A DNA stretch of 64,000 nucleotides, taken from NCBI GenBank assembly GCA_965219305.1, contig OZ244725.1, forward strand, positions 496,001 to 560,000, given 5' to 3'. The translations under genes were made by a program, and so were the position numbers. This document shows, piece after piece, positions 26,635 through 35,219 of this stretch. The stretch comes from DATHTS01 sp965219305. Lineage in GTDB: Bacteria; Acidobacteriota; Blastocatellia; Pyrinomonadales; Pyrinomonadaceae. How positions within the stretch are numbered: the first letter of the stretch is position 1; each line of letters starts with the position of its first letter. Below the pieces are notes generated by a model. It did no database searches. It saw only the letters and a program-made list of their open reading frames with translations, and was not told the origin of the DNA.

Positions 26635-28359
26635 CTACTGCTTTTGCTCTAAAAACGCCTTCAAACGTCTTGAACGCGACGGATGACGAAGTTTTCTCAA
26701 CGCTTTGGCTTCGATTTGTCGAATACGTTCGCGCGTTACCGCAAAATGCTGTCCGACTTCTTCGAGCGTGTGTTCCGAGCCGGTGTTTCCGAGTCCGAAA
26801 CGCATTTTGATAACTTTTTCCTCGCGCGGAGTTAATGTTTGAAGAACTTCGTCCGTGATCGTCCGCAGATTCGTAAATGTTACGGATTCCGCCGGATTCA
26901 TCGCCGTTTTGTCTTCGATAAAATCGCCGAGATGCGAATCTTCTTCTTCGCCGATCGGAGTTTCGAGCGAGATCGGTTCTTGCGCGATCTTCAAAACTTT
27001 CCGAACTTTTGAAACCGAAATGTCCATCCTTTTGGCGATTTCCTCGCTCGACGGTTCGCGTCCGAGTTCCTGCACCAGTAAACGCGATGTGCGGATCAGT
27101 TTATTGATCGTTTCGATCATATGCACCGGAATCCGAATCGTCCGCGCCTGATCTGCAATCGCCCGCGTGATCGCCTGACGAATCCACCACGTCGCATAAG
27201 TCGAAAATTTGTAACCGCGCCGCCATTCGAATTTATCAACGGCTTTCATCAAACCGATGTTTCCTTCTTGAATCAGATCGAGGAACTGCAAACCGCGATT
27301 CGTATATTTTTTCGCAATCGAGACAACCAGTCGCAGGTTCGCCTCGACGAGTTCGCGTTTCGCTTGTCCGGCTTCCTGATCGCCGATCAAAATCGTCCGC
27401 AATGAAAGTTTGATTCTTTGCGGAGTCAGGGAATATTTATCTTCGATCTCGGCTAAGGTCGTCTGAAAATCCTTGATATTATGATTTAACTCTTTCTTTT
27501 CATCGGGCGTAAGTTTTCCTTCAAGTCGTTTTTCCGCCTTTTGAATTCCGATCTCGGCACGGCGCACGTCGTCATTTACTTTGCGAATCGCGCGAATCAA
27601 TTTGTGATTCGTGCGTTCGGTCAGTTCAAGACGTTTCATTTCCTGCGAAATCTCGATTCTCGTGCGACCGAGTTGGCGTTCTAATGCTTTAACTTTTTTT
27701 GTTTCTTTGCCTTTTGCTTTTTTTTGCTCTTCACGCAGATTGTCGAGAACTTTCAATGCTTTTTCATAATTCTTACGAATCATTTCGATGCCTTCGACCG
27801 TCCAACGCAAATATTCGTCAACTTTATCTTCTTCACCCGTTAATTCAGCCTGCTCACTAAATTTAACTACTTCGCGGATGCTCGCTTGATCCGTGTCGAG
27901 ACGTTCGCCGATACGAATTAATTCCTCGACGGCAATCGGTGAACGGGAGATTGCTTTTTGAGTTTTGTTGATACCGCGCTCGATTCTTTGCGCGATAATG
28001 ACTTCGCCTTGACGATTTAGGAGCGGCACAACGCCCATTTCGCGCAGATAAAGACGCACCGGATCGTTCGATTTGTCGAGTTGTCCGGCGGAAAGATCTA
28101 AATCTACATCATCATCATCATCGTCGTCGTCGTCAGTGGCGAGTTGTGCGGCTTGTTCTAACAGAACCGCATCTGCTTCGGCAACAGTAATGTTTGCGCC
28201 TTCAAGCCGTTGAAGAACGTCCTCAATGTCATCGGGCGACATCATACTGTCCGGGATTTCTTTGTTGAGTTCGTCAAAACTCAATGCTTTTTTGCGCTTG
28301 CCGATAGCAAGCAGCTTATCCATAATGTCTTCTTTGTCGTTTAAAGTCTTTGTTGCCAT
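26635..28359 (-). CDS. rpoD: Primary sigma factor RpoD (sigma-70)
   Basis: 574 residues. Region 1.1 at the N-terminus (about 10-80), an Asp-rich run (DDDDDDDD, about 76-83) and the segment DPVRLYLREMGVVPLL (region 1.2) are visible. Regions 2-3 follow with ANLRLVVSIAKKYTNRGLQFLDLIQEG and YKFSTYATWWIRQAI, and region 4.2 with TLEEVGQHFAVTRERIRQIE. It directs housekeeping promoters. The long linker between 1.2 and 2 is Lys/Glu-rich helix. It lies 78 bp behind dnaG on the same strand, the classic macromolecular-synthesis gene order. Confidence 0.97.
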   Translation of the reverse strand: MATKTLNDKEDIMDKLLAIGKRKKALSFDELNKEIPDSMMSPDDIEDVLQRLEGANITVAEADAVLLEQAAQLATDDDDDDDDDVDLDLSAGQLDKSNDPVRLYLREMGVVPLLNRQGEVIIAQRIERGINKTQKAISRSPIAVEELIRIGERLDTDQASIREVVKFSEQAELTGEEDKVDEYLRWTVEGIEMIRKNYEKALKVLDNLREEQKKAKGKETKKVKALERQLGRTRIEISQEMKRLELTERTNHKLIRAIRKVNDDVRRAEIGIQKAEKRLEGKLTPDEKKELNHNIKDFQTTLAEIEDKYSLTPQRIKLSLRTILIGDQEAGQAKRELVEANLRLVVSIAKKYTNRGLQFLDLIQEGNIGLMKAVDKFEWRRGYKFSTYATWWIRQAITRAIADQARTIRIPVHMIETINKLIRTSRLLVQELGREPSSEEIAKRMDISVSKVRKVLKIAQEPISLETPIGEEEDSHLGDFIEDKTAMNPAESVTFTNLRTITDEVLQTLTPREEKVIKMRFGLGNTGSEHTLEEVGQHFAVTRERIRQIEAKALRKLRHPSRSRRLKAFLEQKQ

Positions 28360-28437
28360 ATCCTTTTATAAAAAACTTTGATTATATCACAATAAATTTA
28401 GTTGGTAACTAATTCAGGGCAAAAAATAATAAATAAT

Positions 28438-30297
28438 TTAAATAATCCGATCATCAAAATTGCGATTTTCCAGATTTCTCTTTAATCTCGCAAGTTGAAT
28501 CTGCTCATTGACGAGTGTATTTCGTAAATCCATATCTCCGATTTGTTCCGCAACCATTAATTCCTGGCTAATTTCTAAAATTCTACGCGAAATCGTCATC
28601 GTTCGCAGAGCCATAACGCAGTTTTCAGCTTCTTCCAAAACTTCGTCAATCACTTCGCCCGCCGCTCGCATCGGTTCGCTCATCATTAAAACCGGCACGA
28701 AATCACGCGCTTGTTCGTCGTCTTCCGTCATTTCAAGCAGATTTTTCTGCGTGACTTCAAGACCGTTTTGATGAATCACGAAAAGCGCGCGAAAGATCGA
28801 AGCCGTCGCCAGAATTTCGTAATCGGCTTCTTCCATCTGTGGCAAAATCTCGTCGCGCAATTCACGGTCGTAGATCAAAAGTTCGAGCAATTTATGCTCG
28901 GCGACCGTCATTTTCGCCTGCGTCGCCCGCGCTACTTGTTGGCGAACCGTCTCTTTTTCAAACTTCGCGCCGGATTTTAAATTCTTCCAGATGTCGCGCT
29001 GTAAAATCCGATCTTCGACGCGCAGATAAAGCATCGCCTGATTAAACGATTCGCGCTGTTGAAACGAATTTCGTATGCCGGACAAAAACGGCATTACTTC
29101 TTCGATCGCTTCGGCTTTTTGTTTCGGAAGCGAAAGGTTTCGACCGCGCACCGTGTCTTCCAAAACAAACGTCAAATAAGGCACGGCGTTGTTTTTGTGC
29201 TGTGCTTTGTAAGCGTCGAAACCTTCAGCGCGAGTAAAATCGTCCGGGTCTTGTCCGTCCGGCAAAACCAGAACTTTAATTTCAAAATCCTGTTCGACCA
29301 ATGTTTCAATTGCGCGTTTGGCAGCTTTGATGCCCGCTTTGTCTCCGTCGTAATTGACAACGACTTTACGCGCCGTGCGACCTAAAAGTTTCGCCTGTTG
29401 TTCTGTAAAAGCCGTTCCCAAACTCGCCACGCAATTTGTCACGCCGAACTGGTAAAGCGCGATCAGATCGAGATAACCTTCGACGAGAATCGCGTATTTC
29501 TTCTGGCGAATCTCCGTCTGATTCTGAAAAAGTCCGTAGAGATGTTCGCCTTTGATGTAAGCCGGAGTTTCGGGCGAATTTAAATATTTCGGTTCGCCTT
29601 TATCCAAAATTCTCGCTCCGAACGCGATCGGATTTCCTTTAATGTCGAGAACCGGAAAAATTATCCGCCCGCGAAAACGGTCGTAAATACGATTTTTTTC
29701 TTCGTTTTTCGTTACCAGACCGCTCTGTTCGATAAGTTTTTCGTCCGCGCCTTTTTCCTTCAAAAGATTCAGCATCGTGTCCCAACTTTCGGGCGCAAAA
29801 CCGATACGAAAAGTTTTTATCGTTTCTTCGGAAATCCCGCGATTTTCTAAATATTCACGCGCCGCTTTCGATTGCGGATTATCGTCGGCGAGATGCGTTT
29901 CCCAAAATTCGAGCGCGATTTTATTAAGTTCGACGACTTCATCTGAAATCGCCTTTTTTTCTTCGCGCCGCTGTTTATGCTTTTGATAATCCTTGTCTTC
30001 GATCGGTTCGGGCAGAACGATTCCAGACTTTTCGGCAACTTCTTTGATCGCCTCTGGAAACGAAAGTCCGCCGACTTCCATCACGAAATTAAGTGCTGTC
30101 CCTGCTTTTCCGCAGCCGAAACACTTGTAAAAACCTTTGCTCGGGCTGACCGAAAATGATGGAGTTTTCTCCTGATGAAACGGACAGCAACCCCAGTAAT
30201 TCGCGCCTTTTTTCTTGAGCGGAACGTAAGGTTCGATAATCCGCACGAGATCGGCGCGGTCTTTTAATTCGTCAATAAATTGTTGCGGGTAGAGCAT
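28438..30297 (-). CDS. dnaG: DNA primase
   Basis: 619 residues. It makes RNA primers at the replication fork. The N-terminal CHC2 zinc finger (CPFHQEKTPSFSV...CFGCG, about 38-64) is followed by the catalytic core and TOPRIM fold (LVEGYLDLIAL...NYDGDKAG). A C-terminal helicase-binding region is helical and Glu-rich. All metal-binding acidic residues of TOPRIM are present. Upstream of rpoD in the same orientation, likely co-transcribed. Confidence 0.97.
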   Translation of the reverse strand: MLYPQQFIDELKDRADLVRIIEPYVPLKKKGANYWGCCPFHQEKTPSFSVSPSKGFYKCFGCGKAGTALNFVMEVGGLSFPEAIKEVAEKSGIVLPEPIEDKDYQKHKQRREEKKAISDEVVELNKIALEFWETHLADDNPQSKAAREYLENRGISEETIKTFRIGFAPESWDTMLNLLKEKGADEKLIEQSGLVTKNEEKNRIYDRFRGRIIFPVLDIKGNPIAFGARILDKGEPKYLNSPETPAYIKGEHLYGLFQNQTEIRQKKYAILVEGYLDLIALYQFGVTNCVASLGTAFTEQQAKLLGRTARKVVVNYDGDKAGIKAAKRAIETLVEQDFEIKVLVLPDGQDPDDFTRAEGFDAYKAQHKNNAVPYLTFVLEDTVRGRNLSLPKQKAEAIEEVMPFLSGIRNSFQQRESFNQAMLYLRVEDRILQRDIWKNLKSGAKFEKETVRQQVARATQAKMTVAEHKLLELLIYDRELRDEILPQMEEADYEILATASIFRALFVIHQNGLEVTQKNLLEMTEDDEQARDFVPVLMMSEPMRAAGEVIDEVLEEAENCVMALRTMTISRRILEISQELMVAEQIGDMDLRNTLVNEQIQLARLKRNLENRNFDDRII

Positions 30298-30322
30298 CTA
30301 AATCAAAGCGAAACAATCAAAT

Positions 30323-30691
30323 TTATTCCGCCGGACTGCGTCTTGCGTTGACAAAGGATTGGATGCACAAAATTACAAAAAACAGGCAAACGAGTGCCAT
30401 CAAAAATTGCGACAACACGGCGAGTGAAACCGTCAGGCTGTTATATTTTGAAACTAATCTTCCGGTCGGAATGATAAACCCGAGCAAACCGACTAAAACT
30501 GCCGCGTGCATCAGATGTTTTCCGGCTGATTCTTTTGCTCTGGCGGCGGAACCCAAAGCGACGAGCAAAATTCCGAACGCCGCCGGAATCAATGCCGTGA
30601 GACTGTGATTTCCGTCCACGATGCTGAAAACGTATCCGGCGATACCGATTAAAATTAAAAGAACTCCGCTGATGATAGCTGTATTTGGCAT
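30323..30691 (-). CDS. Four-helix inner-membrane protein of unknown function
   Basis: 122 residues from ATG 30691, preferred because an AGGA SD lies six bases upstream; the ATG five codons earlier overlaps that SD. Four hydrophobic helices: IISGVLLILIGIAGYVF, ALIPAAFGILLVALG, AAVLVGLLGFIIP and AVLSQFLMALVCLFFVILC. Small polar tail NARRSPAE. No family is recognised. It lies 25 bp upstream of dnaG, same strand, and could be the first gene of that operon. Confidence 0.65.
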   Translation of the reverse strand: MPNTAIISGVLLILIGIAGYVFSIVDGNHSLTALIPAAFGILLVALGSAARAKESAGKHLMHAAVLVGLLGFIIPTGRLVSKYNSLTVSLAVLSQFLMALVCLFFVILCIQSFVNARRSPAE

Positions 30692-30825
30692 AATTTTTCC
30701 TGACAATGAACAAGTTTACTGGTATTAATTTAACAGAGAAAACTGCCGAAACCGAAACCAAAAGCGAAAAAAAGTTGTTTCTCTGAGAAATAACTTTTTT
30801 TTATAAAAATCCTTTGCCGGAATGC

Positions 30826-31653
30826 TTACGGCATTTTGTTTAACAAAGTAAGTAATCTGTCCGCCCGCGATTTATCGAGCGTTTTTAATAATTCGTATTG
30901 TTTCATCGCCAAAGGCTTATTGTTTTCGGCGGTGTAAGTAATTCCCAAGCCATATTGTGCGAGTGCCGATTTGCCGTCGAGACTTATCGCTTTTTTATAA
31001 TTTTCTTCCGCTTCGGCGTAGCGTTTGAGGTTGTAATAATTGTCGCCAAGATAGATGACGGCGTTTAACCATTGCGGATTAAATTCTACGGCTTTTTTAT
31101 AAAAGGGAAGTGATTCGGCGTATTTTTTCGTGTTGTAATAAACATTTCCCAGACCCAAATGCGCTTCGGCATAATCCGGTTTTATCGCTATTGCGGCTTT
31201 ATAATTCGTAATCGCTTCATTTCCCTTTTTTTCGATTTCATAAATATCGCCGAGTTCTTTGTAGGCAAGCGCGGATTTTTCATCGTATGTCAAAAACTTT
31301 CTAATCATCGGAACCGCTTCCGAATTACGTTTCAGGCGCGACAATGCCATTCCTTTGTAAAGATATGCTTTGGAATAATCGGGATCGTAAGTAAGTGCAT
31401 TGTTCAGAGATGTGACCGAATCTTCATAATTTTCAGTCAGATATTGGCACAAACCGAGATTAAAATGTGCCGACGGATCGTTCGGCACGAGTTTTATAAA
31501 GGCTTTGAAGTTGTCTGCCGCTTGTTCGTATTTTTTGGCGGAGAAATTTTTAATGCCTTCGGAAAAAAGTGCCTCGGCATCCTGTGAAAATGCCGAAGTC
31601 GTTAGAATAATGGTTAAAATTAAAGCTGTAGTTAAAAGTTTTAAGTTTTTCAT
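30826..31653 (-). CDS. Exported TPR-repeat protein
   Basis: 275 residues with a cleavable signal peptide (LLTTALILTIILTTSAFSQ). About seven tetratricopeptide repeats fill the rest (for example AHFNLGLCQYLTENYEDSV, AYLYKGMALSRLKRNSEAV, AHLGLGNVYYNTKKYAESL). TPRs are protein-binding scaffolds; located in the periplasm, it may assist envelope assembly or secretion. No catalytic domain is present. Stands alone, 120 bp from the membrane-protein gene and divergent from pheT. Confidence 0.85.
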   Translation of the reverse strand: MKNLKLLTTALILTIILTTSAFSQDAEALFSEGIKNFSAKKYEQAADNFKAFIKLVPNDPSAHFNLGLCQYLTENYEDSVTSLNNALTYDPDYSKAYLYKGMALSRLKRNSEAVPMIRKFLTYDEKSALAYKELGDIYEIEKKGNEAITNYKAAIAIKPDYAEAHLGLGNVYYNTKKYAESLPFYKKAVEFNPQWLNAVIYLGDNYYNLKRYAEAEENYKKAISLDGKSALAQYGLGITYTAENNKPLAMKQYELLKTLDKSRADRLLTLLNKMP

Positions 31654-31870
31654 ATTATTAAGTGTCAGTTTTTGAAAAAAGGTTTCATCAAATTACCGGA
31701 TTATTTTGCGGAAACACAAAATAATCTTTTCGAATGAATCGCAAAAATTAGACATAAAAGGGTTCATCGGGAAAAAATTCTTTCAAGTTTTTTGTAAAGA
31801 CGGATAAATTTATAAACTCGACATTCGAGATGCGATAGTTTAAAACATATATTTTTGGAAGACATTATTT

Positions 31871-33940
31871 ATGGACATTAGTTATAACTGGCTCAAAGAT
31901 TTGATTGACACGAAACTTTCGCCGGACGAAGCTGCGCGAAAATTGACCTCGGTCGGTTTGGCGGTCGAAGGAATCGAAGAAATCGGCGATGATTTCGTCT
32001 TTGATATTGATCTGACTTCAAATCGCGGCGATTGCCTTTCGCATCTCGGCACGGCGCGTGAACTTTCGGCGATCACGAATTGCGAATTGCGAAGTGCGAA
32101 TGAAATCGAGGCTAAAACAGACGGAAATTTTGTAACAATTGAAGATTCGGATCTGTGCCGACGTTTTACCGGGCGAATAATTCGTAACGTAAAAATCGGC
32201 AAGTCGCCGAAATGGTTGAAACAGCGTCTCGAATCACTCGGCGAGCGTTCGATAAATAATGTCGCGGACATCACGAATTATGTAATGCTCGAACTCGGAA
32301 ATCCGATGCACGCTTTTGATCTGGCAAAGTTGAAAGAAAATCGAATTGTCGTGCGCCGCGCTAAAAACGGCGAAACGATTCAGACGCTCGATGAAGTTCA
32401 GCGCAAATTGGACGAAACGATGCTGGCGATCTGCGATGCGGAAAAACCGGTTGCCGTCGCCGGAATTATGGGCGGTTTCAATTCTTCGATCACGTTTGAC
32501 ACAACCGATGTTTTGATCGAAGTCGCATATTTTAACAGCGACAATATTCGCCAGACTTCGCGCAAATTAAATCTGACGACCGAAGCGAGTTACCGTTTTG
32601 AGCGCGGTGTTGACATCGAAAATCTGATTCGCGCCTCGAACCGCGCCGCTGAATTGATCGTCGAACTCGCGGGCGGCGAGATCGGCGAATTTTCGGACGT
32701 TTATCCAGAAAAATATGTTCAGAACAATATCGAATCAAATAGTATTCAAAACGCAGTTAAAAGATTAACTGGCTTAAATGTTGAAGAAGACGAAATTTTA
32801 AGAATTTTAAATGCGCTTGGAATAAAATCCCAAATCTCAAATCCCAAATCTCAAATCTTCGTTGTTCCGACGTGGCGGCACGATCTCGCTATCGAGGAAG
32901 ATTTGGTCGAAGAAGTTGCCAGAATCGTCGGTTACGACAACATCGCCGACGAAATTCCGCCCGCAACGAACGCCGGAAGTTATCAGCCGAACGAAACGAA
33001 CAAAAAACTTCTCCGTCAGGCGTTGAAAGACAGCGGTTTTGACGAAGCGATCTCTTACAGTTTTATTGATACGAAAGCTGACGGGAAATTCGATTTCGTG
33101 CCGAATTTGCTCGACGAAAATACAGACGAAAAATTCGTTTCCCTGCGCGATTCGGTGATTGAAGGCGCGATTCGGATGCGACCGACGCTTGTTTCGGGTT
33201 TACTCGACGCGGTCAAAACGAATTTGAATCGTCAGCGCAAGAATTTACAGCTTTTCGAGATCGGCAAAGTTTTCGCCGCCGGAACGGGCGAAACTGAAAA
33301 TCTGCCGCTTGAAAAAGAACATCTCGCCTTAGTCGTCACCGGGGGCGAAATTTTGCAGAAAAAAGCGGTTTCGACGCGCGAATTCGATTTTTACGATGCG
33401 AAAGGTGCGCTCGAAAACGCGCTCGAAGCGATCGGATTTCCCGAAGTCGAATTTGCCGCGTCGGACGCGAAACATCTGCGAAAAGGGCAGTCGGCGGCGG
33501 TTATATTAAACGGCGAAAAGGTCGGATTTGTCGGACGTTTAAGCGACGAACTCGCCGCCGAATATAAATTCAAACAGCCTGTTTTCATCGGCGAGATTGA
33601 TCTTCAGACATTTTTGAGCGAAAAAGCAACGCCCGCCGCTTACAGACCTCTGCCGATCTACCCTTCGATCGTGCGCGACGTTTCACTTCTGGCGAAACGT
33701 TCGACGAGTTTCGATCAAATCCGAAAAGTGATCGCCGCGCAAAATCACGAGCTTCTGCAAACTGTCGAATTCGTTGATGTTTACGAAGGAAAAGGAATGG
33801 CGGACGACGAGCGTTCGATCACGATTCGCCTCGAATACCGTTCGGACGAAAAGACTTTACTCGACGAAGAAGTTGACAATGTTCACGCCGAGATTCTGAA
33901 AAATCTGGAATCGGAAACGGGCGCGAAATTGCGCGGCTAA
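31871..33940 (+). CDS. pheT: Phenylalanine-tRNA ligase beta subunit, lacking the EMAP-type tRNA-binding domain
   Basis: 689 residues, against roughly 790-800 for most bacterial PheT. The N-terminus (DISYNWLKDLIDTKLSPDE...EGIEEIGDDFVFDIDLTSNRGDCLSHLG) goes straight from B1 to its second half: the OB-fold tRNA-binding insert of about 110 residues is absent. B3/B4 (NVADITNYVMLELGNPMHAFD), B5, catalytic-like B6/B7 and the C-terminal ferredoxin-like anticodon-binding domain are intact. PheT pairs with PheS to charge tRNA-Phe; pheS is not in the window. Two heptamer repeat tracts (32074-32101 and 32828-32855) are translated in frame, the second as SQISNPKSQI within B5. Confidence 0.95.
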   Translation: MDISYNWLKDLIDTKLSPDEAARKLTSVGLAVEGIEEIGDDFVFDIDLTSNRGDCLSHLGTARELSAITNCELRSANEIEAKTDGNFVTIEDSDLCRRFTGRIIRNVKIGKSPKWLKQRLESLGERSINNVADITNYVMLELGNPMHAFDLAKLKENRIVVRRAKNGETIQTLDEVQRKLDETMLAICDAEKPVAVAGIMGGFNSSITFDTTDVLIEVAYFNSDNIRQTSRKLNLTTEASYRFERGVDIENLIRASNRAAELIVELAGGEIGEFSDVYPEKYVQNNIESNSIQNAVKRLTGLNVEEDEILRILNALGIKSQISNPKSQIFVVPTWRHDLAIEEDLVEEVARIVGYDNIADEIPPATNAGSYQPNETNKKLLRQALKDSGFDEAISYSFIDTKADGKFDFVPNLLDENTDEKFVSLRDSVIEGAIRMRPTLVSGLLDAVKTNLNRQRKNLQLFEIGKVFAAGTGETENLPLEKEHLALVVTGGEILQKKAVSTREFDFYDAKGALENALEAIGFPEVEFAASDAKHLRKGQSAAVILNGEKVGFVGRLSDELAAEYKFKQPVFIGEIDLQTFLSEKATPAAYRPLPIYPSIVRDVSLLAKRSTSFDQIRKVIAAQNHELLQTVEFVDVYEGKGMADDERSITIRLEYRSDEKTLLDEEVDNVHAEILKNLESETGAKLRG
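32074..32101 (+). repeat. Heptanucleotide tandem repeat in pheT (tract 1)
   Basis: Four consecutive 7-mers CACGAAT, TGCGAAT, TGCGAAG, TGCGAAT. They are translated as part of TNCELRSANE in a linker between N-terminal modules. Confidence 0.8.
32828..32855 (+). repeat. Heptanucleotide tandem repeat in pheT (tract 2)
   Basis: TCCCAAA TCTCAAA repeated twice without error, i.e. an exact 14-bp duplication made of 7-mers. It encodes SQISNPKSQI inside the B5 domain. Confidence 0.85.
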
Positions 33941-34025
33941 AGCCGTTTATTTAATCAATGCGAAGCGCAATAAGAACTTCTGTTTCTGTCCCGGAGCAAT
34001 TTAAGAATCGGCGTAGTGAAAAAAG

Positions 34026-34121
34026 AAGTTTGGAGTTCCAACATTAGTTGGCTTCCTTCGCCGCGCTTTGCCGGCGGTTTTACGCTTTCAGCGTGAGCCA
34101 ACTAAAGTTGAAACTCCAAAC
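34026..34121. repeat. Palindromic repeat element, copy 2 (between pheT and asparaginase)
   Basis: Arms 34026-34052 and 34097-34121 share the terminal word GTTTGGAGTT...AGTTGGC with copy 1 at 8683-8787. The interior again has two mini-hairpins, CGCCG/CGGCG and ACGCT/AGCGT, but of different sequence from copy 1. It lies between two convergent genes and may also serve as their terminator. Confidence 0.8.
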
Positions 34122-34200
34122 ACTGAGTGCTTAGTGCCTGCACTGAGTCACAAAGTGTATGCACTAAAGTAAAAAGTGTATGCACCGGAGACTTTAGTGC
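34121..34200. repeat. Cluster of short repeats next to palindrome copy 2
   Basis: CACTGAGT occurs at 34121 and 34141, AAAGTGTATGCAC twice (around 34153 and 34173), and GCACTAAAGT (34161-34170) / ACTTTAGTGC (34191-34200) form a perfect 10-bp inverted repeat. No coding role is likely. Confidence 0.6.
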
Positions 34201-34210
34201 CGTAAATAAA

Positions 34211-35176
34211 TTAAATTTTGTCTGAAATACTGTAAATCTCGACAGTAAAATCCCCATCTGCATCCACAAAACCGCGATACATACCTTCTGAATTGAACGG
34301 CAGAGCGATATTTCCCTGATTATCAACCGCGATCAAACCGCCTTCGCCGCCGATTTCGGTTAAATTTTCAATCGTTTCCCGCGCCGCTTGTTCCAAACCG
34401 ATCTTTTTATATTTCATACGCGCCGCAACATCGTAAGCCGTTACGCCGAGCATAAAAAATTCGCCGTGTCCGGTGCAGGAAACAGCGCACGTCCGGTTTT
34501 CCGCGTAATTTCCCGCGCCGATGAGCGGAGAATCGCCGATGCGACCGAATTTTTTGTTCGTCATTCCGCCCGTCGAAGTCGCCGCCGCGAGATTGCCGTT
34601 TGAATCGCACGCGACTGCGCCGACAGTGCCGATTTTATTTTTGCTTTTTGCACTTTGCACTTTGCTCTTTGCTTCCGCGTGATCTAATTGCACAATGCCT
34701 TCTTCACGCGCTTGTTTTAACTGCTCGAAACGATGTTCTGTAAAAAAATATTCGTCGGACTCGGTTTCTGTGTTCAACTGTTTCGCAAATTCGTTCGCGC
34801 CTTCTCCGGCAAGCAGAATATGTTCGCTTTTTTCCATCACGAGACGCGCAAATTTTACCGGATTTTTGATATTCCTGACGAATGCGACTGCGCCCGCTTC
34901 GAGATTTTTCCCGTCCATAATCGAAGCGTCGAGTTCATTTTTGCCTTCGCTCGTAAAAACCGCGCCGCGTCCGGCGTTGAAAAGCTGATTATTTTCGAGT
35001 TCGACGACCGACGCTTCAACCGCGTCAACTGCATTTCCGCCGTTCTGCAAAATTTCCCAACCTGTCCGCAGAGCGTTTTGCAGACCTTCACGATATTCGC
35101 GCTCGAGTTCGGCGGACATCTCTGATCTCAAGATTGTTCCCGCGCCGCCGTGGATCGCCAAAGCTGTTTTATTCAT
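34211..35176 (-). CDS. Isoaspartyl peptidase / plant-type L-asparaginase (Ntn hydrolase)
   Basis: 321 residues from ATG 35176 (MNKTALAIHGGAGT is the family N-terminus; the longer frame reads into repeat DNA). The proenzyme self-cleaves before the Thr in GTVGAVACD to give alpha and beta subunits. It hydrolyses L-asparagine and beta-aspartyl dipeptides that arise by protein ageing. Also visible: FNAGRGAVFT and ELDASIMDG in the alpha part, STGGMTNKKFGRIGDSPLIGAG (glycine-rich substrate loop) and GHGEFF. Just before the cleavage site an in-frame insert AKSKVQSAKSKNK comes from a 7-bp tandem repeat. Cytoplasmic by lack of a signal peptide. Confidence 0.93.
   Translation of the reverse strand: MNKTALAIHGGAGTILRSEMSAELEREYREGLQNALRTGWEILQNGGNAVDAVEASVVELENNQLFNAGRGAVFTSEGKNELDASIMDGKNLEAGAVAFVRNIKNPVKFARLVMEKSEHILLAGEGANEFAKQLNTETESDEYFFTEHRFEQLKQAREEGIVQLDHAEAKSKVQSAKSKNKIGTVGAVACDSNGNLAAATSTGGMTNKKFGRIGDSPLIGAGNYAENRTCAVSCTGHGEFFMLGVTAYDVAARMKYKKIGLEQAARETIENLTEIGGEGGLIAVDNQGNIALPFNSEGMYRGFVDADGDFTVEIYSISDKI
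34641..34675 (-). repeat. Heptanucleotide tandem repeat in the asparaginase gene
   Basis: Five 7-mers on the + strand: TTGCTTT, TTGCACT, TTGCACT, TTGCTCT, TTGCTTC. On the coding strand they give the Lys/Ser/Ala-rich stretch just ahead of the autocleavage Thr, a loop that tolerates length change in this family. Confidence 0.85.
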
Positions 35177-35219
35177 AAAATTTGAAAGTGAAAAGTTTGA
35201 AAGTAAAAAAGTGAAAAAA

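Noticed and set aside
28075..28136. Run of GAT/GAC-type codons in rpoD taken for a microsatellite or CRISPR-like repeat
   Set aside because: It encodes the Asp-rich segment between regions 1.1 and 1.2, common in RpoD of many bacteria, and has no spacer structure.
34102..34326. 74-codon minus-strand frame over the short repeat cluster
   Set aside because: Leu/Thr/Val periodicity comes from the DNA repeats; it overlaps the end of the asparaginase gene in another frame.
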